Notes: a model not told the origin generated them from the sequence alone. A DNA stretch of 64,000 nt from Pseudomonas cedrina subsp. cedrina (GCF_001983175.1 NZ_MNPW01000014.1:144507-208506); one strand, 5' to 3'. Shown: positions 1 through 9,522, counted from the stretch's first letter. Program-made: numbers and translations.

Positions 1-2
1 AG

Positions 3-425
3 GTCGACGCCGACGCCGACACGCCGCTGCTGTGGGTGATCCGCGACGACCTTGGGCTGACCGGCACCAAGTTCGGCTGCGGCCTGGCCCAGTGCGGTGC
101 CTGTTCGGTGCTGGTGGACGGTCATGTGGTGCGCTCGTGTGTCACGCCGGTCGCAGGCGTAATCGGGCGCGAGGTCACCACCATCGAGGCCATTGAAGGC
201 GATGCCGTGGGCAAGCGCGTGGTCGCGGCCTGGGTCGAGCGCCAGGTGGCGCAATGCGGGTACTGCCAGTCCGGGCAGGTGATGGCGGCCACTGCCCTGC
301 TCAAGCACACCCCCGCGCCGACCGATGCGCAGATCGAAGCGGCGATGATCAACCTGTGCCGTTGCGGCACTTATAACGCCATTCGCACGGCCGTCCATGA
401 CCTGGCCAAGCAGGAGGGCGTCTGA
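3..425 (+). CDS. (2Fe-2S) subunit of a molybdenum hydroxylase, 5' end outside window
   Basis: Electron-transfer subunit of an isoquinoline 1-oxidoreductase/aldehyde-dehydrogenase-type molybdenum hydroxylase. The frame is open from the first bases, so the N-terminus lies upstream of the window. Among the 140 visible residues, FGCGLAQCGACS plus a Cys about 12 residues later forms the plant-type [2Fe-2S] site. The C-terminal QCGYCQSGQ and INLCRCGTY supply the four cysteines of the second cluster, so both clusters look complete. Its stop overlaps the ATG of the molybdopterin subunit by one base, and a triheme cytochrome c follows. This indicates a three-part enzyme that passes electrons to the respiratory chain. 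The substrate cannot be read from the sequence. Confidence 0.9.
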   Translation, partial: VDADADTPLLWVIRDDLGLTGTKFGCGLAQCGACSVLVDGHVVRSCVTPVAGVIGREVTTIEAIEGDAVGKRVVAAWVERQVAQCGYCQSGQVMAATALLKHTPAPTDAQIEAAMINLCRCGTYNAIRTAVHDLAKQEGV

Positions 426-2656
426 TGACCATGCGCCCCGAACTGCCCGACCTGTTATCCGGTGAACCCATAAACCTGTCGCGCCGCCGCTTCCTGGCGA
501 GCACCGCCGTGGGTGCGCTGGTGATCGGCTTCGGCCTGCCGCTCGGCTCCGCCAGGGTGCAGGCCGCCGCCACCTCGGAACGCGGCACCCAGGTGCCGGC
601 GTTCCTGGAGATTCGTCCGGACGGTAGCGTGCGCCTGCTTAGCCCCTTCATGGAAGGTGGCCAAGGTACCCACACCGCCATGGCGCAGATCGTCGGCGAA
701 GAACTGGATGCTGACCCCGCCACGTTCATCGTCGAAGCCGCCCCGCCCGGCGAAGCCTATGTGGTGATGGAAAACGGCATGCGCATCACCGGCGGCAGCA
801 TGTCGGTGCGCATGAGCTACCCGACCATGCGTCGTCTCGGCGCCCTCGCCCGCGCCATGTTGCTGCAGGCCGGCGCCGAGCAGTTGGGTGTGCCAGTCGC
901 CGAATTGACCACCCAGCCTGGCCGGGTGGTGCACGCAGCGTCCGGCCGCTCGCTGGGCTACGGCGAATTGGCCGGTCGCGCCCTGGACATGCCGGTGCCC
1001 GACCCGGCCAGCATCACGCTGCGCGATCCGAGCCAGTTCCGCTGGATCGGCAAACCGGTCAAGCGTCTCGACGCCTACGACAAATCCACCGGCAAGGCGC
1101 AATACAGCATCGACCTGAAAGTCGACGGCATGCTCCACGCCGCGGTACAGCATGCGCCACGCCTGGGCATGACCGTGGGCGGCCTGCGCAACCAGTCACA
1201 GGTCGAGGGCATGAAGGGCGTGCATTCGGTGCACCTACTGCCCGGTGCGGTGGCGGTGGTGGCTGAACGCTGGTGGCACGCCAAGCGTGCGGTGGAAGCG
1301 GTTCAGGTCGACTGGCAGGAAGCGGCGGCCGACTCGAGCGTACGCGTGATGCCGGCGGACTTTTCCAGCGACAAGTACCGCGACTTCCTCGGCGCCCAGC
1401 AAGGCCCGGCCCGCGACGAGGAGAATGAAGGTGACGTGGCCGGCGCGCTGGCAGGTGCCAAGACGCGCATCGAAGCCACCTACCACAACCAGTACGTCAA
1501 CCATGCCCAGCTGGAACCGCCGTCGGCCCTGGCCCGCTACAACGCCGACGGTACGCTGGATATCTGGCTGCCCAACCAGGCGCCGGATATGTTCCGCGCC
1601 GATATCGCCAAACGCACCGGCCTGGAGGTGGCGAAGATCAACCTGCACTCGCCTTTGCTGGGCGGTTTTTTCGGCCGGCATTTCCTGTATGACTCGGCCA
1701 ACCCCTACCCGCAGGCCATCGCGCTGGCCAAGGCGGTGGGTCGGCCGGTCAAGGTGATCTGGACCCGCGAGGAAGAGTTCCTGCGCGACGTATTGCGCCC
1801 GGTGGCCGTGGTCAAGTTCCGCGCCGCGCTGGACGACAAAGGCCTGCCGCTGGCGATCGAAGCCGTCAGCGCCACCGAAGGCCCGAGCGAGGCCATCGCC
1901 GGTAAACAGGGCGAGAAAATCGACCCCACGGCCCTTGAAGGGTTGTCGGGCAAAGCCTACGCCATCCCCAACAAACGCATCGCGCAGATCTACGTCAAAG
2001 GCCCGGCGATGCTCGGCTATTGGCGTTCGGTGGGCAATTCGCTCAACGACTTTTTCTACGAAGCGTTCCTGGATGAGCTGGCCGACAAAGGCGGCCAGGA
2101 TCCCTATGAATTGCGCCTGCATCTGTTGCGCGACAATTCACGGCTGACCACCCTGCTGCACGCGGTGGGCGAGTTGTCCGGCGGCTGGAAGCGTGGCCCG
2201 TTCACGGCCGAGGACGGCAGCCGACGCGCGCGCGGCGTGGCCATGGCTTCGCCGTTCGGCTCCCACGCCGCGGTGATTGCGGAAGTGTCCATCGAGAACG
2301 GCCAGGTCAAGGTCCACGATATCTGGCAAGCCATCGACCCGGGCAGCATCGTCAACCCGGCGATTGTCGAAGCTCAGGTCAATGGTGCCGTAGCGTTGGG
2401 CTTATCCCAGACGTTGCTGGAAGAAGCCGTGTACGTGGACGGCATGCCACGGGCGCGCAACTACGACCTGTATCCAATCCTGGCGGCCGCGCAGATGGCG
2501 CGGGTGCATGTGCGGATTGTCGAAAGTGGCGAGAAGATGGGCGGTATCGGTGAACCGCCGCTGCCCGCCGTCGCGCCGGCCGTGGCCAACGCCGTGGCGC
2601 AACTGACCGGCCAGCGTATTCGCAGCCTGCCCTTGAGCCGACACACCTTCAGCTGA
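425..2656 (+). CDS. Molybdopterin-binding subunit of an isoquinoline 1-oxidoreductase-type dehydrogenase, Tat-exported
   Basis: Large catalytic subunit (743 aa) of a xanthine-dehydrogenase-family molybdoenzyme that hydroxylates an aldehyde or N-heterocycle. A twin-arginine signal (LSRRRFLAST at about residue 18, then a hydrophobic stretch and an Ala-rich cleavage region) sends the folded enzyme to the periplasm. GGFFGRH near residue 415 is the molybdopterin-contact glycine motif, and MGGIGEPPLP near residue 705 holds the conserved catalytic Glu. The 1-bp overlap with the upstream Fe-S gene and the cytochrome c gene 16 bp downstream make an operon. The family includes nicotinate, isoquinoline and aldehyde oxidoreductases; I cannot choose among them. 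Confidence 0.9.
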   Translation: MTMRPELPDLLSGEPINLSRRRFLASTAVGALVIGFGLPLGSARVQAAATSERGTQVPAFLEIRPDGSVRLLSPFMEGGQGTHTAMAQIVGEELDADPATFIVEAAPPGEAYVVMENGMRITGGSMSVRMSYPTMRRLGALARAMLLQAGAEQLGVPVAELTTQPGRVVHAASGRSLGYGELAGRALDMPVPDPASITLRDPSQFRWIGKPVKRLDAYDKSTGKAQYSIDLKVDGMLHAAVQHAPRLGMTVGGLRNQSQVEGMKGVHSVHLLPGAVAVVAERWWHAKRAVEAVQVDWQEAAADSSVRVMPADFSSDKYRDFLGAQQGPARDEENEGDVAGALAGAKTRIEATYHNQYVNHAQLEPPSALARYNADGTLDIWLPNQAPDMFRADIAKRTGLEVAKINLHSPLLGGFFGRHFLYDSANPYPQAIALAKAVGRPVKVIWTREEEFLRDVLRPVAVVKFRAALDDKGLPLAIEAVSATEGPSEAIAGKQGEKIDPTALEGLSGKAYAIPNKRIAQIYVKGPAMLGYWRSVGNSLNDFFYEAFLDELADKGGQDPYELRLHLLRDNSRLTTLLHAVGELSGGWKRGPFTAEDGSRRARGVAMASPFGSHAAVIAEVSIENGQVKVHDIWQAIDPGSIVNPAIVEAQVNGAVALGLSQTLLEEAVYVDGMPRARNYDLYPILAAAQMARVHVRIVESGEKMGGIGEPPLPAVAPAVANAVAQLTGQRIRSLPLSRHTFS

Positions 2657-2672
2657 CCTTCAGGAAACGCCC

Positions 2673-4016
2673 ATGAACAACCGTCGATTCGCAAGAACCG
2701 CAGGCTGGCTGGCGCTGCCCTGCCTGGTCGCGGCAGGCCTGCTGGCCTGGTACGTCACCCGTGAGCCCGCAACACCGTTCGCACAGGAACCGGCCGCCGC
2801 CACCTTCGAGCCCGCACTGCTCAGCCGCGGTGAGTACGTCGCCCGCCTGAGCGACTGCGTGGCCTGCCACAGCCTGCCGGGCAAGGCGCCGTTCGCCGGT
2901 GGCCTGGAAATGGCCACGCCGCTGGGTGCGATTCACGCCACCAACATCACGCCGGACAAGACCACCGGGATCGGCGCCTACAGCCTGGCCGACTTCGACC
3001 GGGCGGTGCGCCAGGGCGTGGCGCCGGGTGGCCGCCGGTTGTACCCGGCCATGCCCTACCCTTCCTACGTCAAGCTCAGCGACGATGACGTGCGCGCGTT
3101 GTATGCGTTTTTCATGCAGGGCGTGCAACCGGCCAACCAGCCGAATATCCCCAGCGATATCCCCTGGCCCCTGAACATGCGCTGGCCCATCGCACTGTGG
3201 AACGGCCTATTCGCGCCCACCGCGACCTATGCCGCCAAGGCTGAGCAGGACGCGCTGTGGAACCGTGGCGCCTACATCGTCCAGGGCCCCGGCCACTGTG
3301 GCAGTTGCCACACGCCGCGCGGCCTGGCCTTCAACGAAAAAGCCCTGGACGAGTCCGGTGCGCCCTACCTCGCCGGCGCCCTGCTCGACGGCTGGTACGC
3401 ACCGAGCCTGCGCCAAGACCCCAACACCGGGCTGGGACGCTGGAGCGAAGCGCAGATCGTGCAGTTCCTCAAGACCGGGCGCAACGCCCATGCCGTGGTC
3501 TACGGCTCGATGACCGAAGCCTTCAACAACTCGACGCAGTTCATGCGGGACGACGACCTGGCGGCCATCGCCCGTTACCTCAAGGCACTGCCCGGCGACC
3601 CGCAACGCGACGGCACGCCCTGGCAATATCAGGCGGTGACCGCGCGCCAGGACGTCCCCGGCGCCCACACCTACGCGACCCGCTGCGCCTCCTGCCATGG
3701 CCTGGACGGCAAGGGCCAGCCCGAATGGATGCCACCCCTGGCCGGCGCCACGTCGGCATTGGCCAAGGAAAGCGCCTCCGCGATCAACATCACCCTCAAC
3801 GGCTCGCAACGCGTCGTGACCGCCGGCGTACCGGATGCCTACCGCATGCCGGCGTTCCGTGAGCAATTGTCCGACCAGCAGATCGCCGAAGTGCTCAGTT
3901 ACGTGCGCGGGACCTGGGGCAACCACGGTGGCGCGGTGGACGCGAAGGCAGTGGGCAAGCTGCGTGGGCAGACCGACCCGGCCAGCAGCAGCCCGATCAT
4001 CCTGCAGATGCGCTGA
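2673..4016 (+). CDS. Triheme c-type cytochrome, electron acceptor of the molybdenum hydroxylase
   Basis: Membrane-anchored cytochrome c subunit (447 aa) of the kind that accompanies periplasmic alcohol, gluconate and molybdenum-dependent dehydrogenases. An uncleaved or Sec-type N-terminal hydrophobic segment (residues 10-27) is followed by three haem c sites: CVACH near residue 62, CGSCH near 209 and CASCH near 338. Each domain has downstream Met residues suitable as sixth ligand. It probably takes electrons from the molybdopterin subunit encoded 16 bp upstream and passes them to the quinone pool or an oxidase. The start has an AGGAAA ribosome-binding site at normal spacing. It ends 2 bp before the convergent regulator gene. 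Confidence 0.9.
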   Translation: MNNRRFARTAGWLALPCLVAAGLLAWYVTREPATPFAQEPAAATFEPALLSRGEYVARLSDCVACHSLPGKAPFAGGLEMATPLGAIHATNITPDKTTGIGAYSLADFDRAVRQGVAPGGRRLYPAMPYPSYVKLSDDDVRALYAFFMQGVQPANQPNIPSDIPWPLNMRWPIALWNGLFAPTATYAAKAEQDALWNRGAYIVQGPGHCGSCHTPRGLAFNEKALDESGAPYLAGALLDGWYAPSLRQDPNTGLGRWSEAQIVQFLKTGRNAHAVVYGSMTEAFNNSTQFMRDDDLAAIARYLKALPGDPQRDGTPWQYQAVTARQDVPGAHTYATRCASCHGLDGKGQPEWMPPLAGATSALAKESASAINITLNGSQRVVTAGVPDAYRMPAFREQLSDQQIAEVLSYVRGTWGNHGGAVDAKAVGKLRGQTDPASSSPIILQMR

Positions 4017-4018
4017 GT

Positions 4019-5095
4019 TCAGGGCTTGAGGTTTTTTACACTGGCAAATGTCGCCTCGCCCCGTGCCTGCTCCATGACGTTCATCGGCATGGGCGCAGGC
4101 GACGCACGGATAACCGGCTTGAGCACGATGGAACGTTCGCTGTCCATCACCGAGCGTTCGTCGCTGGGCGGCACGCCGAAGTACTCCCGATAGCATTTGG
4201 AGAAATGCGGGGTGGACACAAAGCCGCAGAGCACCGCCAACTCCACGATTGAGATCGGCGTCTGCTTGAGCAACTGCCGTGCGCGAATCAACCGTAGCCG
4301 CAGGTAGTAGCGCGAGGGTGAGCAGTGCAGGTATTTCTGGAACATGCGCTCAAGCTGTCGACGCGACAACGCCACGTAGGCGGCCAGTTCATCCAGGTCG
4401 ATCGGCTCTTCCAGGTTGGCCTCCATCAATGCCACGATGTCCTGCAGCTTGGGTTGCTGGGTGCCCAACATGTGCTTCAAGGGCACACGTTGATGGTCCT
4501 GCTCGTTGCGGATTCGCTCGTACACAAACATGTCGGAAATAGCCGCCGCCAATTCGTGCCCGTGATCACGTCCGATCAGGTGCAACATCATGTCCAACGG
4601 GGCCGTGCCGCCCGAGCTGGTGAGGCGGTCCCGGTCAAGGGTGAACAGGCTGGTACTGAGCGTCACCCGAGGAAACGCCTCCTGCATCGCCGCCAGCCAT
4701 TCCCAATGCACGCTGCATTCGTAGCCATCGAGCAAGCCGGCCCGCGCCAGCACCCAACTGCCGGTACAAATGCCCCCCAGGCGCTTGGAGTAACGGGCCT
4801 GGCCGCGTAGCCATTTGACCAGTTCGCCCGTCACGGTGGCCTGGATACCAACGCCGCCGCAGACGATCACGATATCGGCCGACGGCGCGCTGAGTATCGA
4901 ACCGTCAGGGGTGATGGGCACGCCGTCACTGGCCCACACCGGGTTACCGTCGGCACTCGCCGTGTGCCATCGGTACAGCTCCTGGCCCGATAACTGGTTG
5001 GCCATGCGCAAGGGTTCGACCGCCGAGGCCAGTGACATCAGGGTGAACTGGTCCAGCAGCAGGAAAACAATGCTGCTCACAGGGCGACCGGTCAT
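4019..5095 (-). CDS. GlxA-family AraC-type transcriptional regulator
   Basis: Transcription factor (358 aa) with an N-terminal DJ-1/PfpI-like ligand domain (about residues 5-180, including the GGICTGSWVLARAGLL nucleophile-elbow segment) and a C-terminal AraC double helix-turn-helix (about 225-325, SRRQLERMFQKYL and GFVSTPHFSKCYREYFG). This is the architecture of Pseudomonas ArgR, GbdR and CdhR, which sense amino acids or quaternary amines. The ATG overlaps the stop of the upstream permease by four bases (ATGA), so the two are cotranscribed and the regulator probably responds to the permease substrate. The exact ligand is unknown. Confidence 0.88.
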   Translation of the reverse strand: MTGRPVSSIVFLLLDQFTLMSLASAVEPLRMANQLSGQELYRWHTASADGNPVWASDGVPITPDGSILSAPSADIVIVCGGVGIQATVTGELVKWLRGQARYSKRLGGICTGSWVLARAGLLDGYECSVHWEWLAAMQEAFPRVTLSTSLFTLDRDRLTSSGGTAPLDMMLHLIGRDHGHELAAAISDMFVYERIRNEQDHQRVPLKHMLGTQQPKLQDIVALMEANLEEPIDLDELAAYVALSRRQLERMFQKYLHCSPSRYYLRLRLIRARQLLKQTPISIVELAVLCGFVSTPHFSKCYREYFGVPPSDERSVMDSERSIVLKPVIRASPAPMPMNVMEQARGEATFASVKNLKP

Positions 5096-6501
5096 GGCGA
5101 TGAGGCTGCGGCCGCGGTTTTTGCCGTGCGTTCGGGCTGCCGCGCGGTGAGCAATCCGATCAGCGAAATGACCAAGGCCAGAGCGATGGTCGAAGACACT
5201 TCAAAGCGGTGCTCGGGCGTTACCAGCATCACCGTCAAAGCGGTGCAGATAAACACGATGACCAGCCAGGTCAGCCAGGGAAACAGCCACATCTTGAAGG
5301 TCAGCGTCACGTTGCGCTGCCGCAGGATCTTGCGCATGCGCAACTGGGACACCGCGATCACCAGGTACACCAGCAAGGCGATGGCGCCTGAACTGGCCAG
5401 CAGGAACTGAAACAGCCCGGCCGGCATGAAGTAGCTGAACAGCGTCACCCCGGCGCCGAGGATCGTGCTGGCAATCACTGCCGCCCGCGGCACGCTCGCG
5501 GCCGAGGTCTTCTTCATCAGCCTGGGCGCATCGCCGCGCTTGCCCAGGGAAAACAGCATGCGCGAGGCAATGTAGATGGAAGAGTTCATGCAACTGGCCA
5601 CGGCGATCAGCACCACCACGTCCACCAGCAGCTTGGCGTGGGGAATATTCATCAGCTCCAGCGCCCGCTGATATGACCCGACCGACGCCAGCAGCGGGTC
5701 ATTCCAAGGCACTACGGAGATCACCACGAAAATCGACAACACGTAGAAAACACCGATGCGCCACATCACTGAGCGCGTGGCGCGGGCAATGTTCTGCGCC
5801 GGGTTGCTGGATTCGGCCGCCGCGATGGTGACCGCCTCGGTGCCGATAAAACTGAACATGATGGTGATGAAGGCGCCGACCACCGCCGACAGCCCGTTGG
5901 GCGCGAAACCGCCATGGTCGCGCATCAACTGGCCGAGCCCGCTGGCCTCCCGCTCGGGAACCCAGCCCATCAGCACCGCGAAGCCCAGGCCGATGAAGGC
6001 GATGATCGCGATGACCTTGGCCATGGCGAACCAGAACTCGAACTCGCCGTACTTGGACACGCTGAACAGGTTGGTGACCACCAACAAAAAGATCGACAGC
6101 AAGGCAAACAGCCAAGCGTCGATCTGCGGGAACCACTGGTTGAGGATATGCCCGGCGGCCAGGGCTTCGATGGGGATCACCAGCACCCAGAACCACCAGT
6201 ACAGCCAGCCGATGGTAAAGCCGGCCCACCGGCCGATGGCCTGGTCGGCATAGGTCGAGAATGAGCCGGTATCCGGATTGGCCACCGCCATCTCGCCGAG
6301 CATGCGCATAACCAGCACCACCAGCAGGCCGGAAAACAGATAGGCCAGCAGCACAGCAGGACCTGCCGCCGCAATCGCATGCCCGGAACCGACAAACAGC
6401 CCCGCGCCGATGATGCCCGCAATCGAAAGCATGGTGACATGACGCGGCTTGAAACCTTGCGCCAACTGGCCGTTTGAATCGTTGGAAGGGAGGCTATTCA
6501 T
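5092..6501 (-). CDS. APC-family amino acid permease (GabP/ProY type)
   Basis: Inner-membrane amino acid importer of the APC superfamily (AAT family: GABA, proline and aromatic amino acid permeases). The N-terminal region has the LSIAGIIGAGLFVGSG signature of TM1, followed by about 12 hydrophobic segments and the conserved GEMAVANPDTGSFSTYA loop. I place the start at the ATG giving MNSLPS (469 aa). A TTG ten codons upstream would give 479 aa, but neither start has a strong Shine-Dalgarno. The stop overlaps the GlxA-type regulator start, so the two form one operon. The substrate class (GABA, proline or similar) is a family inference only. Confidence 0.85.
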   Translation of the reverse strand: MNSLPSNDSNGQLAQGFKPRHVTMLSIAGIIGAGLFVGSGHAIAAAGPAVLLAYLFSGLLVVLVMRMLGEMAVANPDTGSFSTYADQAIGRWAGFTIGWLYWWFWVLVIPIEALAAGHILNQWFPQIDAWLFALLSIFLLVVTNLFSVSKYGEFEFWFAMAKVIAIIAFIGLGFAVLMGWVPEREASGLGQLMRDHGGFAPNGLSAVVGAFITIMFSFIGTEAVTIAAAESSNPAQNIARATRSVMWRIGVFYVLSIFVVISVVPWNDPLLASVGSYQRALELMNIPHAKLLVDVVVLIAVASCMNSSIYIASRMLFSLGKRGDAPRLMKKTSAASVPRAAVIASTILGAGVTLFSYFMPAGLFQFLLASSGAIALLVYLVIAVSQLRMRKILRQRNVTLTFKMWLFPWLTWLVIVFICTALTVMLVTPEHRFEVSSTIALALVISLIGLLTARQPERTAKTAAAASSP

Positions 6502-7758
6502 TGTTTTTTTGTTCTCGGTGATCGACGTCAAGGCGTACTGACTGAAGCGTCAGGCGATCATCATTTCTTAATGATGGGTCACCTTACGCGGCCTGACTTC
6601 AGCAAAAACAGCCTGAAAGCGTCACAGGTTGGCCTGATATCGACATTCGGCCTGGCTGACATCGGAAGAACTCGCAGGTGCAACCCAACTCCACCTGACA
6701 CAGCCCCTGAGGGAGCTCTCGAGCTCCAGCGAGGCTGCGATAGCGGTGTGTCAGGCGAAGTAAATGCCAGCAATGCCGCCGCCTTCGCAGCCTCGCCGGG
6801 GCTCGACAGCTCCCACAGTTGATCTGTGTCGTTGCCCAGAGTGTGCTCGCGGGTAAAACCCATTCCACCTGACACAGCCATACCCCTGTGGGAGCTCCCG
6901 AGCTTTAGCGAGGCTGCGATAGCGGCGTGCCAGGCGAAGTAAATGCCAGCCATGCCGCCGCCTTCGCAGCCTCGCCGGGGCTCGACAGCTCCCACAGTTG
7001 ATCTGTGTCGTTGCCGAGAGTGTGCTCGCGGGTAAAACCCATTCCACCTGACACAGCCGTACCCCTGTGGGAGCTGTCGAGCTTTAGCGAGGCTGCGATA
7101 GCGGTGTGTCAGGCGAAATTAATGCCAGCCATGCCGCCGCCTTCGCAGCCTCGCCGGGGCTCGACAGCTCCCACAGTTGCTCTGTGTCGTTGCCGAGAGT
7201 GCTCGCGGGTAAAAACCCATTCCACCTGACACAGCCATACCCCTGTGGGAGCTCCCGAGCTTTAGCGAGGCTGCGATAGCGGTGTATCAGGCGAAGTAAA
7301 TGCCAGCAATGCCGCCGCCTTCGCAGCCTCGCCGGGGCTCGACAGCTCCCACAGTTGCTCTGTGTCGTTGCCGAGAGTGCTCGCGGGTAAAAACCCGTTC
7401 CACCTGACACAGCCATTCCCCTGTGGGAGCTCCCGAGCTTTAGCGAGGCTGCGATAGCGGTGTGTCAGGCAAAATAAATGCCAGCCATGCCGCCGCCTTC
7501 GCAGCCTCGCCGGGGCTCGACAGCTCCCACAGTTGATCTGTGTCGTTGCCCAGATTGTGCTCGCAGGCAAACCCCATTCCACCTGACACAGCCATTCCCC
7601 TGTGGGAGCTCCCGAGCTCCAGCGAGGCTGCGATAGCGGTGTGTCAGGCAAAATAAATGCCAGCCATGCCGCCGCCTTCGCAGCCTCGCCGGGGCTCGAC
7701 AGCTCCCACATTTGATCTGTGTAATCGACGAATGGCCTTTGCGTGCAAAATACAAACG
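6502..7758. other. Intergenic region dominated by a repeat array
   Basis: No credible gene. From 6502 to about 6690 is the presumed promoter region of the permease operon. From 6691 to 7722 lies the tandem REP-pair array described separately. The long frames that run through the array exist only because the repeat has no stops in those frames. Confidence 0.8.
6691..7722. repeat. Six tandem 178-179 bp units, each an inverted REP pair
   Basis: The anchor AGGCTGCGATAGCGG recurs at 6732, 6911, 7090, 7268, 7446 and 7625, a period of 179, 179, 178, 178 and 179 bp. Each unit has a left arm (GTGGGAGCT, CGAGC and AGCGAGGCTGCGA), a central part of about 45 bp and a right arm (TTCGCAGCCTCGC, GGGGCTCGACAGCTCCCAC) that is its near-perfect inverse complement. 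A spacer of about 70 bp (GATCTGTGTCGTTGCC, GCTCGCGGGTAAAA, CCACCTGACACAGCC) joins the units. Units differ at few positions (CTCCCG versus CTGTCG in the left arm, CAATGCC versus CATGCC), indicating recent expansion. The flanking half-units mark the array limits. Confidence 0.95.
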
Positions 7759-8738
7759 TCAGCTGAATGCTCCACGGGTCTTGAACTGCTCGGTTGCTTC
7801 AATCAAAGCGCTGATAATCCCGGTTTCCGACGGCGAATGCCCGGCATCATTGACGATCGTCAGCACCGAGCCAGGCCAGGCTTTGTGCAAGCGAAAGGCT
7901 GAATTTGGCGTCGCGATCATGTCATGTCCACCTTGGATTATCCTGCACGGCAGATGGGCGATTGCCGCTATGTCACGAATCAGTTGATCCTCTTCCAGGA
8001 ACAGCTTGTTCTTGAAGTACCACGCATCCAGGCACGCCATGCCGATGCTGGTCTGGTCATCCGAAGCTTGTTCTTCCACGCCGTCAGGGTCGTGTCGCAA
8101 TAAGGAACAACTTGCCGAATAACGCACCCAGCAACGGATAGCGTCCATGCGCAGTTGCTCGTCATCGTCCTTCATGCGATCGAGGTAGGCCTTCAACAAA
8201 TCGTGGCGTTCGGCTTCGGGGATGAAGTTGATGAAATCTTCATGGGCGCGGGGAAAGAAGCGGCGCATGCCGTAGATAAACCAGTCGATCTCGTCGGCCG
8301 TGCCCAGGAACACCCGCGCAGGATGAAGCCCAGGCAACGCTGCGGATGCGCCTCGCCATAGGCCAGCGCCAAGGTGGTCCCCCATGAGCCAGCGGTGATC
8401 AGCCAACGATCAATCCCCAGATGCTCCCTCAGCGCTTCGAGGTCACTGACAAGCGCCTGGGTGGTGTTGTTGCGCAACTCCGCCAAGGGCGTCGAGCGCA
8501 GTGCGCCGCGCTGGTCGAATAGCACGATACGGTAGTGGTCCGGGTCCCAGAATTGTCGCTTGGTCGGCGGGGCCCCTTCGCCGGGACCGCCGTGGACGTA
8601 AACAACCGGCACACCGTCGGGGTTGCCGCTTTCTTCCCAGTACAGCGTGTGCAGATCGTCGACTGCCAGCATGCCGCTGCGCCGAGGACGCTCGATGGGC
8701 GGGAATTGTTCATAGGTGATTTGGCGGGGGGCATCCAT
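7759..8738 (-). pseudogene. pip: Prolyl aminopeptidase (proline iminopeptidase), frameshifted
   Basis: Alpha/beta hydrolase of peptidase family S33 that removes N-terminal proline. The 5' part starts at an ATG with an AAGGAG site 8 bp upstream and reads MDAPRQITYEQFPP, the oxyanion motif HGGPGEGAPP and the nucleophile elbow AGSWGTTLALAYG, up to CLGFILRG. The rest continues in a different frame (VFLGTADEIDWFIYG) through the acid residue (GGHDMIATP) and the catalytic His (NDAGHS). A single missing base in a G run at about 8313-8314 joins the frames, and every catalytic residue is otherwise kept. Either a recent pseudogene or a sequencing error; about 326 residues if repaired. Confidence 0.85.
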
Positions 8739-8808
8739 TGAACTGCTCCTTATGGAGGTACTGAGAGCACGACAAAAACATAGCGTTTTGGATGGGGTTA
8801 GTCGGCGC

Positions 8809-9522
8809 TCATCTGCGACGCGCTGCGTCAACCCGGCGCCACGTTGCGCCTTGAAGCACGCGTGGGGAGGTCAGTACATGTTCAAGTTGCGGTTCATCCA
8901 CGGCCATGTGCGCAGTCATCTGCATCGCTTGCTCCCACTGCAAGTCCGGCTCCAACCATCCAAGCGCATTCTCTGCATTGAACGCCAGAAGACGCTGTTC
9001 GGCGCTGGCGGGGTCGCCGCAGGTCATCAAGACCAGCCCATCGCAGCCGCACGGCTTTTCACTGATCTGAGCGAGAGCGGCAAGGAACATCGGCGACGAT
9101 TGCCGGGAGGTCGTGTAGCTCAAGGATGGGTTCTGGTTCGAGGGCGTGGCTGCCGGAATATCGTACCAGCCGTCCACCGCAACCAGCACCCGCCCTTCAC
9201 GGCGGATGCGGTCGAAAACCCGCGAACGCATCACCAGGTGCAAGGGCAAGTGAGTGCGCGGCGGCATCGTTCCCATCGTCCAGACGGGTGACCACCCCCA
9301 GCGCGCCTTCACGCATTCGAGCTGGCCGTCACGCAGGCGGATTGCGCTGACGGTCATGCTCGGTTTGATGATGTTTTTGGCCTCAGCCACACCCGGGACG
9401 GTGTCCGGACGCGAGCTTGAGCAAAAAACACTCCCGGCGCCATTGACACGCTCGCTTTCGCTGCCGGTCAGCAGTTCCAGAAGTTCTGGGGAAGAAGCGG
9501 GTTGAACGATAAATTCACACAT
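8809..9522 (-). CDS. Divergent SRAP (YedK/HMCES-like) family protein
   Basis: SOS-response-associated-peptidase family protein (237 aa). Family members trap abasic sites in single-stranded DNA through Cys2. The start is set so that Met-Cys begins the protein, as the family requires. Recognisable segments are KARWGWSPVW and RVLVAVDGWYDIP, matching the RWGL.P and P.DG.YEW blocks. The usual MCGR start is MCEF, the Glu of the YEW block is Asp, the NAR(S/A)E block is not recognisable, and the H.RMP block near the C-terminus is absent (RLLAFN in that place). Only Cys2 clearly survives, so activity may be changed or lost. It may be a second, diverged copy. Confidence 0.7.
   Translation of the reverse strand: MCEFIVQPASSPELLELLTGSESERVNGAGSVFCSSSRPDTVPGVAEAKNIIKPSMTVSAIRLRDGQLECVKARWGWSPVWTMGTMPPRTHLPLHLVMRSRVFDRIRREGRVLVAVDGWYDIPAATPSNQNPSLSYTTSRQSSPMFLAALAQISEKPCGCDGLVLMTCGDPASAEQRLLAFNAENALGWLEPDLQWEQAMQMTAHMAVDEPQLEHVLTSPRVLQGATWRRVDAARRR

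Noticed and set aside
6691..7722. CRISPR-like array
   Set aside because: Units are 178-179 bp and nearly identical throughout, with no short direct repeats separated by unique spacers and no cas genes.
6579..7755. Several minus-strand frames of 80-150 codons with repetitive protein sequence
   Set aside because: They run through the 178-bp REP array in all frames because the repeat lacks stops. No Shine-Dalgarno, no family, and the frame shifts between units.
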